64,000 nucleotides of DNA from Indiicoccus explosivorum (GTDB taxonomy: Bacteria; Bacillota; Bacilli; Bacillales_A; Planococcaceae). Below are positions 41,664 through 50,017 of this stretch, in pieces. The notes below the pieces were generated by a model. That model was given only the letters and a program-made list of their open reading frames with translations, searched no databases and was not told where the DNA came from. The DNA lies in NCBI RefSeq assembly GCF_002167005.1, contig NZ_NHTN01000003.1:1-64000 (forward strand). Direction: 5' to 3'. Made by a program: the position numbers and the translations under genes. The stretch's first letter is position 1; each line of letters begins with the position of its first letter.

Positions 41664-42572
41664 ATGACAATCGACAATCTTGATGTTAGATCTCGTGACG
41701 AATTGCCTTCATTAGCTGAATTGGAGCGATCATTGAAATCATTGGATGGAAACTCTAGATTTTACGACTTAGCCGATGCGTCAATGGAACAAATAAAGCT
41801 TTTTGAACGAAATAAAGTAACAGGAAAGACCGAAGATGAATTTGTCGTAAGTATTGATACCGCATTGGAGCCAGGTCAAATCACTCTTACAAAACTCGGG
41901 TCCGTCGCGAGAGGGATTCAACGAGTTTATACTTCTATGTTCAATGACGTTTTTGGCAAAGGAAACGCTAAAGGTCTTATTCCTAGATATATTGTTGATT
42001 CTTCTCAACTCATTTTAGAGAATACTTCCCCTGGCTCATTTAATCTTCATTTAGGGGCTGTGGATGATTACTTTGTCGATGGCGTAATTTCAGAAGAGGG
42101 CCTTGGTAAACTAAAAGAGTTCTTTCAGAGACTACCCGAAGATGATCCTTCTTTTATCATCGAAGAAATTGGCTATCGGACGTTCGCTGTCTCTAAAAAC
42201 TGGTTCAAGGAAATGGATAAGGAAGACATATCATTATCCATCATAAACAAAGGTTCAAAAACTAAAATCGACAAAGAAAAAATTCACTACATTAGCAATA
42301 GATTTGATGAAATAAAAAGCAAAATAGAAACAGAATCGATATTTGTAACAGGAGTAATTGACAGCGCCAACAGATCTGTAAGTTCAATAAAGATCATAAG
42401 TGATTCTGGAATCGCGATTTCTGCTAAAACAAATCGAGAAATATTTACACAAGGGTTAGTAATTGCCACGAAAATGTATCAATTTAACTTAACAAAAAGT
42501 ACTATCACTAATAAAAACACTGGAAATAAAAAGGAAACTTTTATACTTAACGATCTTGAGAGTACAGAGTAA
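41664..42572 (+). CDS. Unknown partner protein of the DUF6932-like gene
   Basis: The 302-residue protein has SD GAGGGGG before its ATG. Visible parts are an N-terminal helical region, PGQITLTKLGSVARGIQRVY, SSQLILENTSPGSFNLHLGA, and a C-terminal strand region. No signal, membrane segment or known catalytic motif was found. It is AT-rich like its partner. The pair has its own terminator and sits in the lysogenic cargo slot between repressor and immA, so a defence or toxin-antitoxin role is inferred. Confidence 0.75.
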   Translation: MTIDNLDVRSRDELPSLAELERSLKSLDGNSRFYDLADASMEQIKLFERNKVTGKTEDEFVVSIDTALEPGQITLTKLGSVARGIQRVYTSMFNDVFGKGNAKGLIPRYIVDSSQLILENTSPGSFNLHLGAVDDYFVDGVISEEGLGKLKEFFQRLPEDDPSFIIEEIGYRTFAVSKNWFKEMDKEDISLSIINKGSKTKIDKEKIHYISNRFDEIKSKIETESIFVTGVIDSANRSVSSIKIISDSGIAISAKTNREIFTQGLVIATKMYQFNLTKSTITNKNTGNKKETFILNDLESTE

Positions 42573-42612
42573 AGTGAAATTATACAGTAATTTATAAAAA
42601 TTGATTTAGAGA

Positions 42613-42639
42613 CCCACTTTCCAAAAGTGGGTTTTTCTT
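42613..42639 (+). terminator. Terminator of the two-gene cargo operon
   Basis: Eight-pair stem CCCACTTT/AAAGTGGG with a three-base loop, then TTTTTCTT. It ends the transcript of the DUF6932-like pair. Confidence 0.9.
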
Positions 42640-42652
42640 GTACTATTTAGGG

Positions 42653-42664
42653 GAACATATGTTC
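42653..42664. promoter_or_regulatory. LexA (SOS) box before immA
   Basis: GAACATATGTTC is a perfect 12-base palindrome that fits the Bacillus LexA consensus GAAC-N4-GTTC. It lies 16 bases before the start of the ImmA-like gene and overlaps a possible -10 (TATGTT). DNA damage would relieve LexA repression. Confidence 0.85.
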
Positions 42665-42680
42665 TAAAGGAGTGATTCAT

Positions 42681-43142
42681 TTGTGCTATACATACGGCAC
42701 CTTAGAAGAATACATAACGAAGATGTTGCGGGATATCGATGTATTCCACCCGCATCAGATGAACATCGAAGTGATTGCTCCCCGATTAGGCTACGCTGTC
42801 CACTACTACCCCTACGGCTCCGCTTACGCTGATAACGTGATATTTCTCGATGACCGGCTGCTACCCGAAGAACAATGGCAAGCGTTCGGGCATGAGGTCT
42901 GCCACGCCAAGTTGCATGAAGGCGACCAACGGCTCATCACGGCTATGATGAGAGACTACCAGGAAGTCAAAGCGAATAACTTCAGCCAACTCTTTTGCAT
43001 TCCGACATTTATGCTCCAACGGCTACAATTGCCGAATGACGAGCGACGAGCTATCTGGGTGCTCCAAGAGCTTTTCGGTGTGAACCCCGACTTTGCCCAG
43101 AAACGCCTGGAACAGTACTGCCGAAATCTTTGCAGTCGGTAG
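42681..43142 (+). CDS. ImmA/IrrE-type metalloprotease (anti-repressor)
   Basis: The TTG at 42681 lies 8 bases after SD AAAGGAG; about 153 residues. The zinc motif is HEVCH within QAFGHEVCHAKLHEG (HExxH), and NVIFLDDRLLP precedes it, as in ImmA of ICEBs1. ImmA cleaves the ImmR repressor to start excision. The CI-like gene at 39131 is its likely target. A LexA box in its promoter would make induction directly SOS-dependent. Confidence 0.9.
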   Translation: MCYTYGTLEEYITKMLRDIDVFHPHQMNIEVIAPRLGYAVHYYPYGSAYADNVIFLDDRLLPEEQWQAFGHEVCHAKLHEGDQRLITAMMRDYQEVKANNFSQLFCIPTFMLQRLQLPNDERRAIWVLQELFGVNPDFAQKRLEQYCRNLCSR

Positions 43143-43217
43143 TGTTCAGTTGTATAGCAACTGACCTTGCCCTATACAGGCGAACATTTAAGGATACTTG
43201 TAAGGAGGGATACATAA

Positions 43218-44366
43218 ATGGCTTACTCTAAAGACTTGGGGAACGGAAAATACAGGTTGTTTGCGGAAGTCGGAAAGGACCGGAAAGGTAGGCGAAGACG
43301 CAAAACCAAGATCGTCACGCCATCCGGACAGCGTGAATTGAAGCGAATGCTGAGTGATTTTGAATATGAAGTCCGGAACACGGAAGAACAATCTATTGAA
43401 AACATCACATTCGGCGCGTTCAAGGACCGATGGCGGAAGAATTTCGCAGACAAGAAGCTGGCTGCCACTACAAATGAAGTGCTGGATTACGTTCTGAAAC
43501 CTATCATTACGGCATTTGAGGATATGTACATGCGGGAGATCCGAACGCTGGATATCGAAGATTTCTTCACGGCGGAGGCTGATGCCGGCCGGGGTTCGCT
43601 TGAGAAAAAGTACTATGCGCTCCAGTCCATTTTCGGCCACGCATTGCGTTGGGAAGTCATCGAGTCGAATCCGATGGACGGCGTTGGCAAACCGCACACG
43701 AAAAAGAAAAAGCTGAAGCCCTACACGATGGAGGAAGTGAAAAGGATCGCCGACCATTTCCCGGAGATCTCGAAATACCATCAGCGGCTGATTATGATCG
43801 CCTTCGAATTTTCGCTGCGGCGTGGTGAGGTCGTGGCCATTGCGGAGGATGTGCTCGATTATGAGAGAGGTGGTATCTGGATAAAACGGGCGCTCGTCTA
43901 TACATCGAAGCACGGATTGCAGCTAAAATGTACCAAGACAGGCGACGAGACGTTCCTGCATTGCACGGAAGAACTGATGGAGGAACTGCGGGCGCAGCGG
44001 AATGCCGCCCTGCGGAACAAGCTGCTGGCCGGTCCTGACTGGAATGGGTTCAAGGATGAGGACGGGAACGAGGTTCTGCTCTTGTTTGCGGATCCGTTCG
44101 GCGTGCCTTATCATCCGAATGCCGTCACCCGCTTCTGGGGCCGCTTCGTCAAACGGACCGGCATCCGGCAGATCCGGTTCCACGACCTGCGCCATTCCTC
44201 TGCTTCGATCATGGCACGTGAACAGGTTAACATGCGAGCTATCCAGAGCCGGCTGCGGCACCGGAAGCTCACAACGACTAACCGTTACTTACACACGGAC
44301 GACGCGGATGATATCGTGGCTGCGGAGACGTTCAAGGGTGTATGGGGCAAGAACAATGCCAAGTGA
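43218..44366 (+). CDS. int: Tyrosine integrase
   Basis: The 382-residue protein has an N-terminal arm-binding AP2-like region with GKYRLFAEVGKDRKGRRRRK, a SAM-like core-binding domain (about 60-160), and a catalytic domain. The catalytic part shows Arg in FSLRRGE, the HDLRHSSASIMA box and the terminal RHRKLTTTNRYLHT with the nucleophile Tyr. It lies 150 bases from attR and catalyses integration and excision at tRNA-Val. Confidence 0.95.
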   Translation: MAYSKDLGNGKYRLFAEVGKDRKGRRRRKTKIVTPSGQRELKRMLSDFEYEVRNTEEQSIENITFGAFKDRWRKNFADKKLAATTNEVLDYVLKPIITAFEDMYMREIRTLDIEDFFTAEADAGRGSLEKKYYALQSIFGHALRWEVIESNPMDGVGKPHTKKKKLKPYTMEEVKRIADHFPEISKYHQRLIMIAFEFSLRRGEVVAIAEDVLDYERGGIWIKRALVYTSKHGLQLKCTKTGDETFLHCTEELMEELRAQRNAALRNKLLAGPDWNGFKDEDGNEVLLLFADPFGVPYHPNAVTRFWGRFVKRTGIRQIRFHDLRHSSASIMAREQVNMRAIQSRLRHRKLTTTNRYLHTDDADDIVAAETFKGVWGKNNAK

Positions 44367-44425
44367 TGGGCACACATGTGAAGCGGTCCGGCAATGTGTG
44401 CCCAAAATGTGCCCGATTTGTGCCG
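44367..44425. repeat. Candidate right integrase arm-type sites
   Basis: TGGGCACACAT (44367-44377) is the perfect complement of ATGTGTGCCCA (44394-44404). Direct copies ATGTGCCC (44407-44414) and TTGTGCCG (44418-44425) follow. The shared TGTGCC core recurs at the left end (131-187). The inverted pair could also act as an int terminator, but no T run follows. Confidence 0.55.
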
Positions 44426-44518
44426 GCTTATGATGTTTTATGATTTTAACTGGCCCAAGAACATTGATAGGACGGTTTCGATTCCCCAAGTGCCGCTTTT
44501 TGATTTACGGAGTGTACT

Positions 44519-44563
44519 TTGACAGGGTAGAGGTCGCTGGTTCGAACCCAGTAGGAATCATCA
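44519..44563 (+). other. attR core (displaced 3' half of tRNA-Val)
   Basis: This is an exact 45-base copy of 23-67. Upstream bases do not form a D arm, so this is a fragment, not a gene. Recombination with attL would excise an approximately 44.5 kb circle. Confidence 0.93.
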
Positions 44564-44568
44564 TGAAA

Positions 44569-44596
44569 ACGCCAGCCTCCGCGGCTGGCGTTTTTT
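44569..44596 (+). terminator. Original tRNA-Val terminator, possibly bidirectional
   Basis: Nine-pair stem ACGCCAGCC/GGCTGGCGT then TTTTTT on the plus strand. It was separated from the tRNA by integration. The minus strand ends in TTTTCATG and may stop the lipoprotein transcript. Confidence 0.88.
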
Positions 44597-44600
44597 CGTC

Positions 44601-45110
44601 TTATTCAGCAAGAATGTCTTCAACCGGTCCCACCATCGATTCGAGTTCATCGAAATCAGCGAAGTCTGCGATGTTCATATCGAATTCTTCAACTGTGTAA
44701 TCATTGAATTCTTCCGGCGTCCATTCCAGCGGACCTAGATAGACTTCCTCCAGGCGTCCCCGGTCGATCGCACCGAAATCGAACTCAGCGTCAGCGGCGG
44801 TCGGTTCCTCTTCTGCGATTTCATCCACTTCGACAGCGCCTTCGTCGATGATTCCCTGTTCATCTGCCCAGGTATCCAGCTCTTCCTGCGTGTAAAAGCC
44901 CTGTTCGTCAGCCCATGCTTCCAGTTCTTCCTGGGTGTAGAAGTTCTGCTCTTCCGCCCATGTCGTGAGCTCATCTTCCGTAAAGTACCCTTCCGCATCC
45001 TCCGGTGTCAGGTATTCGGTTTCCGCGGCGTCGTCTCCGGAGCAGCCGGCGAGAATCCCAGCAGCCAGGACCGCAATGCCGGCGCCTTTAACCGCATTGT
45101 TGAATTCCAT
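44601..45110 (-). CDS. Acidic lipoprotein with 16-residue repeats
   Basis: ATG at 45110 with SD GGAGG. A lipobox (ILAGC) follows a signal helix. The mature part is very acidic, with three tandem repeats of the form YTQEELEAWADEQGF, then LEWTPEEFNDYTVEEFD. Function is unknown. The gene next to it encodes a paralogue with three more repeats, so the pair arose by duplication. They flank attR on the host side. Confidence 0.8.
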   Translation of the reverse strand: MEFNNAVKGAGIAVLAAGILAGCSGDDAAETEYLTPEDAEGYFTEDELTTWAEEQNFYTQEELEAWADEQGFYTQEELDTWADEQGIIDEGAVEVDEIAEEEPTAADAEFDFGAIDRGRLEEVYLGPLEWTPEEFNDYTVEEFDMNIADFADFDELESMVGPVEDILAE

Positions 45111-45138
45111 CACTGCCCCTCCTTCCCGGATTTATCCG

Positions 45139-45408
45139 TCACTCAAGTATCCCGTTTTCCGTCGCCCACTGATCGAGGTCATCCGCTGAAATCAATCCTT
45201 CCTCTTCCACCCATTCGTCCAAGTCTTCCTCTGCAATGTAGCCTTGATCTTCAGCCCAGATCTGCAGGTCTTCTTCTGTATAATATTCTTCCAAGTCTTC
45301 CTGCATCAGGTATTCGCCTTCCGGACCGTCATCGCCCGCACAGCCTGCCAGGACTCCGAGCGAGAGGACGGCAGCACCGGTTCCCTTTAAAGCGGTTCGG
45401 ATTTTCAT
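45139..45408 (-). CDS. Paralogous acidic repeat lipoprotein
   Basis: The 89-residue protein has a signal with lipobox VLAGC and three repeats (YYTEEDLQIWAEDQGY, IAEEDLDEWVEEEGL, ISADDLDQWATENGI). It shares the whole start (ALKGTGAAVLSLGVLAGCAG versus GAGIAVLAAGILAGCSG) with its neighbour. It probably sits on the outer membrane face and may bind cations, given its negative charge. Confidence 0.8.
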   Translation of the reverse strand: MKIRTALKGTGAAVLSLGVLAGCAGDDGPEGEYLMQEDLEEYYTEEDLQIWAEDQGYIAEEDLDEWVEEEGLISADDLDQWATENGILE

Positions 45409-45532
45409 AACGACATCCTCCCTTTCTGGATTATTGTAATCATTTTGTTATGTTTCATTTTCCCTCCCTGGTCTTGCCTAAACATTCAGGCTGAAAGGGC
45501 GATTCGCCGACAGGATAGCCACCACCGAAAAA

Positions 45533-45561
45533 AGCCGGAGCGTGGCCGCTCCGGCTTTTTC
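45533..45561. terminator. Bidirectional terminator after the TRAP operon
   Basis: Nine-pair stem AGCCGGAGC/GCTCCGGCT flanked by A and T runs on both sides, so it can serve both strands. It ends the minus-strand TRAP operon. Confidence 0.9.
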
Positions 45562-45567
45562 GGCATA

Positions 45568-47610
45568 CTATGAAACTGTTTCGGTTTTCGGTTCTTCTTT
45601 ATTGCGCGTGATAAACTGGATCGCCAGCAGGATAATGAATGCACCCAAGCCGATCGTATCGGTGATGCTTTCCGGATAAATCAGCGCAAGCCCTGTCGCT
45701 ACTGCGAGAATCCGCTCAATCCAGTACATTTTCCGGTACCAGTACCCGATGAGACCGGCACCGATCGCCATCATTCCCGCCAGTGCGGTGAAGACGACCC
45801 AGGCAATCTGCGGCAGAGTCGCGTCGATCATCAAAAGTTCCGGTGACAGGACGAACATGTACGGAATGATGAAAGCCGCAGCTGCAAGTTTAGCCGAATT
45901 GATCCCCGTCTTGATAGGCTCCCCTCCGGATACACCGGCCGCCGCGAAAGCGGCGAGTGCCACCGGCGGGGTGATGTCCGCAATGATTCCGAAGTAGAAT
46001 ACGAACAAGTGGGCCGACAGTGCGACAACCAGCGGGACTGCCGCACCTTCCGGTTCACCGATCATGAGCAGCGTGACGATCGCCGGCGCTGCAATGGTCG
46101 ATGTGATGACGTAGTTGGCTGTCGTCGGGGAACCCATTCCCAGAACGATGGCGGCCAGCATGGTGAAGAACAGGGTCAGAAGGATGCTTCCGCCTGAAGC
46201 GCTGACGAGCCCGTTCGCAAGGCTGAGACCGAGGCCGGTCTTCACGACCACTCCGACGATGATGCCGGCAGCAGCTGTTGCAGCCGCAACAGCCAGTGCT
46301 GTCCGGGCGCCATCGACAAGCGCGTCGATGGTATCCCGGAAGCCGATCCGAGTCGCTTTATCGATCGCACTCACGATGATCGTCAGCAGAATGCCATAAA
46401 GCGCCGACTGCATGGTCGGGATACCGATCAAAAGGAACAGGATAATCGCCACAATCGGTGACAGCAGGTAAATCTTTTTCAGAACTTCTTTCTTGTCCGG
46501 CAGTTCTTCGTCCGGGATTCCTCGGAGCCCGATCCGTTTCGCCTCGAAATGCGTCATGATCCAGACACCGGAGAAATACAGGAGCGCCGGAATGGCAGCC
46601 GCTTTTGCGATATCCCAGTACTGGATGCCCCCGCCGATGAATTCCACCATCAGGAAAGCCGCGGCTCCCATGATCGGCGGCATAAGCTGACCGCCTGTGG
46701 ATGCGGCAGCCTCAACGCCGCCGGCGAATTCTTTTTTGTACCCAAGTTTTTTCATCATCGGAATCGTATAGGAACCGGAGGTCACCACGTTCGCAACCGA
46801 GCTTCCGGAAATCGTTCCCTGAAGCGCACTTGAGAAGATGGCCACCTTCGCCGGTCCCCCGATCAGTTTTCCGGCCAGTGTCACCGCTAAATCATTGAAG
46901 TACTGCCCCACACCGGTCTTCACCAGAAAAGCTCCGAACAAAAGGAAGGTGAAGATGAAGGTTGCAGAAACGCCGATCGGTGTGCCGAGGATGCCATCCG
47001 TCGTGAAGAACATCAGCTGGACAACCGACTCGAGATCCTGCCCCCGGTGCGCGAGAAAGCCTGGAAAGCTCCGGCCGAAAAACGCATAGAACAGAAAAGC
47101 GGAAGAAATAATGGTGATCGGCAGGCCGACTGCGCGCCGCGTCGCTTCAAGCGTCAGCACAATCGCCAGTATGCCCACCGCCAGGTCGATTCCGGCGAGC
47201 CGCCCGACCCTCAGGACGATTTCCTCATAAAACAGCGGCCAGTACAGCCCCACGCCGACCGAAAGAACGGCGAGAATGATGTCATAGAATGGAACGCTGT
47301 TTCTCCGTGCGCCTTTCCGTCTGGCCGGAAACAGCAGGAAAATCAACGACAGCGCGAATCCCAAGTGGATGGACCGCTGGATATACGCGGTGAACTGGCC
47401 GAAAATCGCTGTGTAAAGCTGGAAAATCGAAAACGCCAGCAGGCCGAAAAATATGATGGATTTCAAGACCCCGACCACATCGCGGGTATTGGATTCCGGA
47501 TCATATTTCTGCAGGATCTCCTTTTGCTGTTCTTCCGTAAACACCGTATCTTCGGGCGGCAGCTTATTTTCCTGCCGCTCTTCAAAATCCGGCGGTCTTT
47601 TCTCACTCAT
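45568..47610 (-). CDS. TRAP transporter fused permease (TAXI type)
   Basis: The 680-residue protein has many membrane helices. It joins a small (DctQ-like) N-terminal part and a large (DctM-like) part, as usual in TAXI-TRAP systems. Marks include GVSATFIFTFLLFGAFLVKT, STGGQLMPPIMGAAAFLM and FGIIADITPPVALAAFAAAG. It probably imports a carboxylate using a sodium gradient, with the binding protein at 48193. The C-terminal extension has additional helices. Confidence 0.93.
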   Translation of the reverse strand: MSEKRPPDFEERQENKLPPEDTVFTEEQQKEILQKYDPESNTRDVVGVLKSIIFFGLLAFSIFQLYTAIFGQFTAYIQRSIHLGFALSLIFLLFPARRKGARRNSVPFYDIILAVLSVGVGLYWPLFYEEIVLRVGRLAGIDLAVGILAIVLTLEATRRAVGLPITIISSAFLFYAFFGRSFPGFLAHRGQDLESVVQLMFFTTDGILGTPIGVSATFIFTFLLFGAFLVKTGVGQYFNDLAVTLAGKLIGGPAKVAIFSSALQGTISGSSVANVVTSGSYTIPMMKKLGYKKEFAGGVEAAASTGGQLMPPIMGAAAFLMVEFIGGGIQYWDIAKAAAIPALLYFSGVWIMTHFEAKRIGLRGIPDEELPDKKEVLKKIYLLSPIVAIILFLLIGIPTMQSALYGILLTIIVSAIDKATRIGFRDTIDALVDGARTALAVAAATAAAGIIVGVVVKTGLGLSLANGLVSASGGSILLTLFFTMLAAIVLGMGSPTTANYVITSTIAAPAIVTLLMIGEPEGAAVPLVVALSAHLFVFYFGIIADITPPVALAAFAAAGVSGGEPIKTGINSAKLAAAAFIIPYMFVLSPELLMIDATLPQIAWVVFTALAGMMAIGAGLIGYWYRKMYWIERILAVATGLALIYPESITDTIGLGAFIILLAIQFITRNKEEPKTETVS

Positions 47611-48112
47611 GCAGTTCCACTCCTTTAACTAAATCAAACCATGATAATTTTTCAATCCTGAACAGGTAGGACTCGCCCCGTTCCAGCACGGACTTCAGAT
47701 TGTAAACATGCCTGCCGGCGAGCAGCGACAGCTCCAAATCGATATCGCCGATGAATAGCGTGAAGCCGGGTATCACCCGGTCCATGTTTTTGATGAAATA
47801 CTTTCCGTCCTTTTCGACGAAAACCTCCCCTTTTCCTGCATTCGCCGGCATGCCGATCGCAAAGTCCTCATACTCAAGTTCCGTCATCCGAAGATCGAGG
47901 TCTTCCGTCACTTCGTATGTTTCAACGACATCCGATAAGTGGATCGAATGGGTATAGCGGATTTTCAGCGTCCTTTCTTCAAGAGGATGATAAGCGGCGA
48001 GTTTGCCGGTTTCACTGCTGATGAAGACAGCGCTTTCCTTCCAGGGAATAAATAAAGCGGCTGCGGCAGCCAGCAGCAGTGCTGCTGCTGCGATGATTAT
48101 AACCGTGCGCAT
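47603..48112 (-). CDS. DUF1850 protein of the TRAP operon
   Basis: Start MRTVIIIAAAALLLAAAAAL with GAGG upstream; a start at 48133 is possible. The single helix near the N-terminus is followed by a strand-rich domain (LKIRYTHSIHLSDVVETYEV) typical of DUF1850. These genes usually lie between the TAXI binding protein and the permease, as here, and overlap the permease start by 8 bases. Function is unknown. Confidence 0.85.
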   Translation of the reverse strand: MRTVIIIAAAALLLAAAAALFIPWKESAVFISSETGKLAAYHPLEERTLKIRYTHSIHLSDVVETYEVTEDLDLRMTELEYEDFAIGMPANAGKGEVFVEKDGKYFIKNMDRVIPGFTLFIGDIDLELSLLAGRHVYNLKSVLERGESYLFRIEKLSWFDLVKGVELHE

Positions 48113-48147
48113 CCCGTTTCGCCTCGATTCCATGGAAAAATAAATAC

Positions 48148-48173
48148 GGCGATAAGGCTTAGGCCTTATCGCC
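48148..48173 (-). terminator. Attenuating hairpin after the TAXI binding-protein gene
   Basis: Perfect eleven-pair stem GGCGATAAGGC/GCCTTATCGCC, loop TTAG, then GTATTTATTTTT on the minus strand. Partial termination would make the binding protein more abundant than the permease. Confidence 0.75.
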
Positions 48174-48192
48174 TGTTACGTTCAACCTATCC

Positions 48193-49197
48193 TTATTCAG
48201 CCGCTTCTTCGCCGAGCACTTCATCGAAATAGCGCTGCGCACCCGGGTGCACATCGATTCCGACACCATCAAGCGCTGTTTCCGCTTTGATCAGCGCGCC
48301 TTTTGCATGGGTGATTTCATCGGTGTTTTCATAAATCGCCTTAGTCGCTTCATACACGAAATCCTCAGAAAGGTCGTTTTGTGCAATCAGCATCGCCATG
48401 ACGGAGACAGTCGGCACTTCCTCTTCCAGTCCGTATGTTCCGGCAGGAACGACGTCTTTAGCGTAGTAAGGATATTTCTCGATCAGTTCTTCCGCTTTTG
48501 CTTCTTCAACCGGAACAATCACGACATCTGCTACAGCATTCAAGCTCTCAACAGCTCCTGTCGGTGTGCCGGAAGTGATGAACGCCGCGTCGATCTGGCC
48601 GGCCTGCAGGCTTTCCTGGGATTCACCGAAGTCGAGATTCTGCGCTTCAATGTCATCAAGTGAAATGCCGTGGATTTCCAGCAGCTGTGTCGCGTTGGCA
48701 GCTGTTCCGGAACCTGGAGCTCCGATGGAAATGCTCTTGCCTTCCAAGTCGTCGAACGAGGTGATCCCCGAATCAGCGGTAGTGACAAGCTGGATCGTCT
48801 CCGGGTACAGGACGCCCATTGCGGAAATGTTCTCTACAGGACCGCTTTCAGCAAACATCTCTTCCCCTTGAGTCGCGTAGTAGGCGATGTCTGTCTGGAC
48901 GAACGCCATTTCCGCATTTCCGTCAGCGAGCGCTGCTACGTTCGCCGCTGATGCCTGCGAAGATTCAGCCGTCACATTGACGCCGGTCGCATCTTCAATG
49001 ATGGTGGCCATCGCGCCGCCAAGCGGGTAATACGTACCGGTTGTTCCGCCGGTCAGGATGCTGACGAACTCGGGATATTCAGCTGTTGCTTCGCCCGCTT
49101 CACCTTCAAGCGGTTCTTCTTCTTCACCGCAGCCGGACAGCAGGACAGAACCCGCAAGCGCGAGTGACGTGACCAATCCGAACTTTTTCTTTAACAT
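48193..49197 (-). CDS. TAXI-family solute-binding lipoprotein
   Basis: A lipobox (VLLSGC) is followed by the TAXI fold: FVSILTGGTTGTYYPLGGAM, AEMAFVQTDIAYYATQG, ISIGAPGSGTAANATQLLEI and AAFITSGTPTGAVESL. It captures substrate outside the membrane for the permease at 45568. Substrate is not predictable; related proteins bind glutamate-like or other carboxylates. Confidence 0.95.
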   Translation of the reverse strand: MLKKKFGLVTSLALAGSVLLSGCGEEEEPLEGEAGEATAEYPEFVSILTGGTTGTYYPLGGAMATIIEDATGVNVTAESSQASAANVAALADGNAEMAFVQTDIAYYATQGEEMFAESGPVENISAMGVLYPETIQLVTTADSGITSFDDLEGKSISIGAPGSGTAANATQLLEIHGISLDDIEAQNLDFGESQESLQAGQIDAAFITSGTPTGAVESLNAVADVVIVPVEEAKAEELIEKYPYYAKDVVPAGTYGLEEEVPTVSVMAMLIAQNDLSEDFVYEATKAIYENTDEITHAKGALIKAETALDGVGIDVHPGAQRYFDEVLGEEAAE

Positions 49198-49316
49198 CGC
49201 AGTTCCCCCTAGTCTGATTTGTGATTAACTTCAACCCATCATACCATGCTTTTTACCATTCCTGTCAATCTTATTTTACAGAAATGGAAGCCTTTCCACT
49301 GGGATAGGCCCATCCT

Positions 49317-49910
49317 TCATGTTTCCGCACCGTCGATGTGGGACTCCGGCGCCACTTCCTCCGGACTGACGTCTTCGTACGTCTTCCCTTCTTCTTCCAG
49401 ATCACGGGTCCGGTGGGCGATCCGGGAAGAAGCGCATGCTGTCACGCTCGCGACAAGGTCATCAAGGAATGTATGGACCCCTTCACCGGTTTTCGTATCC
49501 AGCCGGTTGATGATACCGACTTTATTTTTATCCAAATGGCCGAACGTCGTCACTGCGATACTGCCATATGTAAGCACTGCTCCGAGACCAAGCATCTCAT
49601 CGACGCCGAACAGCCCTTCGTCTGAGTCGACGATCTGCTGAAGCGGTCGCGATAACTGCCCTTTCTCCGCCAGTTCATCCATTTCGATCCCCACTAACAG
49701 CGCATGCTGGACCTCCCGCTTTTTCAGCACGCTCTCCACTGATTCGATACAGTGCTTCATGGTGAGACCGTCATTGTACGGTACTTGCATTTCATAAACG
49801 ATTTCAGCTATATCTCTGACCGAGACTCCCCGGCGCTCCAGCGCTTCGTGTGTCGCTTTTGTCACTTCATCCGAGTGGACTCTGAATCTTCTTCCATCCA
49901 TATCATTCAT
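49317..49910 (-). CDS. Phosphatidylglycerophosphatase A family (YutG-like)
   Basis: The 197-residue protein (MKHCIESVESVLKKREVQHA, DEMLGLGAVLTYGSIAVTTF) fits the PgpA/YutG family of soluble Gram-positive members. They dephosphorylate phosphatidylglycerophosphate to phosphatidylglycerol. Asp and His residues in FGHLDKNKVGIINRLD and GEGVHTFLDDLVAS fit an active site. It is transcribed away from yjcH. Confidence 0.8.
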   Translation of the reverse strand: MNDMDGRRFRVHSDEVTKATHEALERRGVSVRDIAEIVYEMQVPYNDGLTMKHCIESVESVLKKREVQHALLVGIEMDELAEKGQLSRPLQQIVDSDEGLFGVDEMLGLGAVLTYGSIAVTTFGHLDKNKVGIINRLDTKTGEGVHTFLDDLVASVTACASSRIAHRTRDLEEEGKTYEDVSPEEVAPESHIDGAET

Positions 49911-50017
49911 GCAGTTGCGCTCCTCTCTTCCGTCCGGATTATTGTTGACTTCTTTGATTATACCCCGCAGGCCGTATATGTTACAATTTTCTTGAAAAAC
50001 GGACAGGAGGTCTAGTC

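Noticed and set aside
41133-42572. MNT/HEPN toxin-antitoxin pair
   Set aside because: The first protein has the nucleotidyltransferase motif, but I could not find a convincing HEPN R-x4-6-H motif in the second. It is kept as an unknown pair.
44519-44563. A second tRNA-Val gene
   Set aside because: Only the anticodon loop to 3' end is present; no D arm or acceptor 5' strand precedes it. It is the attR fragment.
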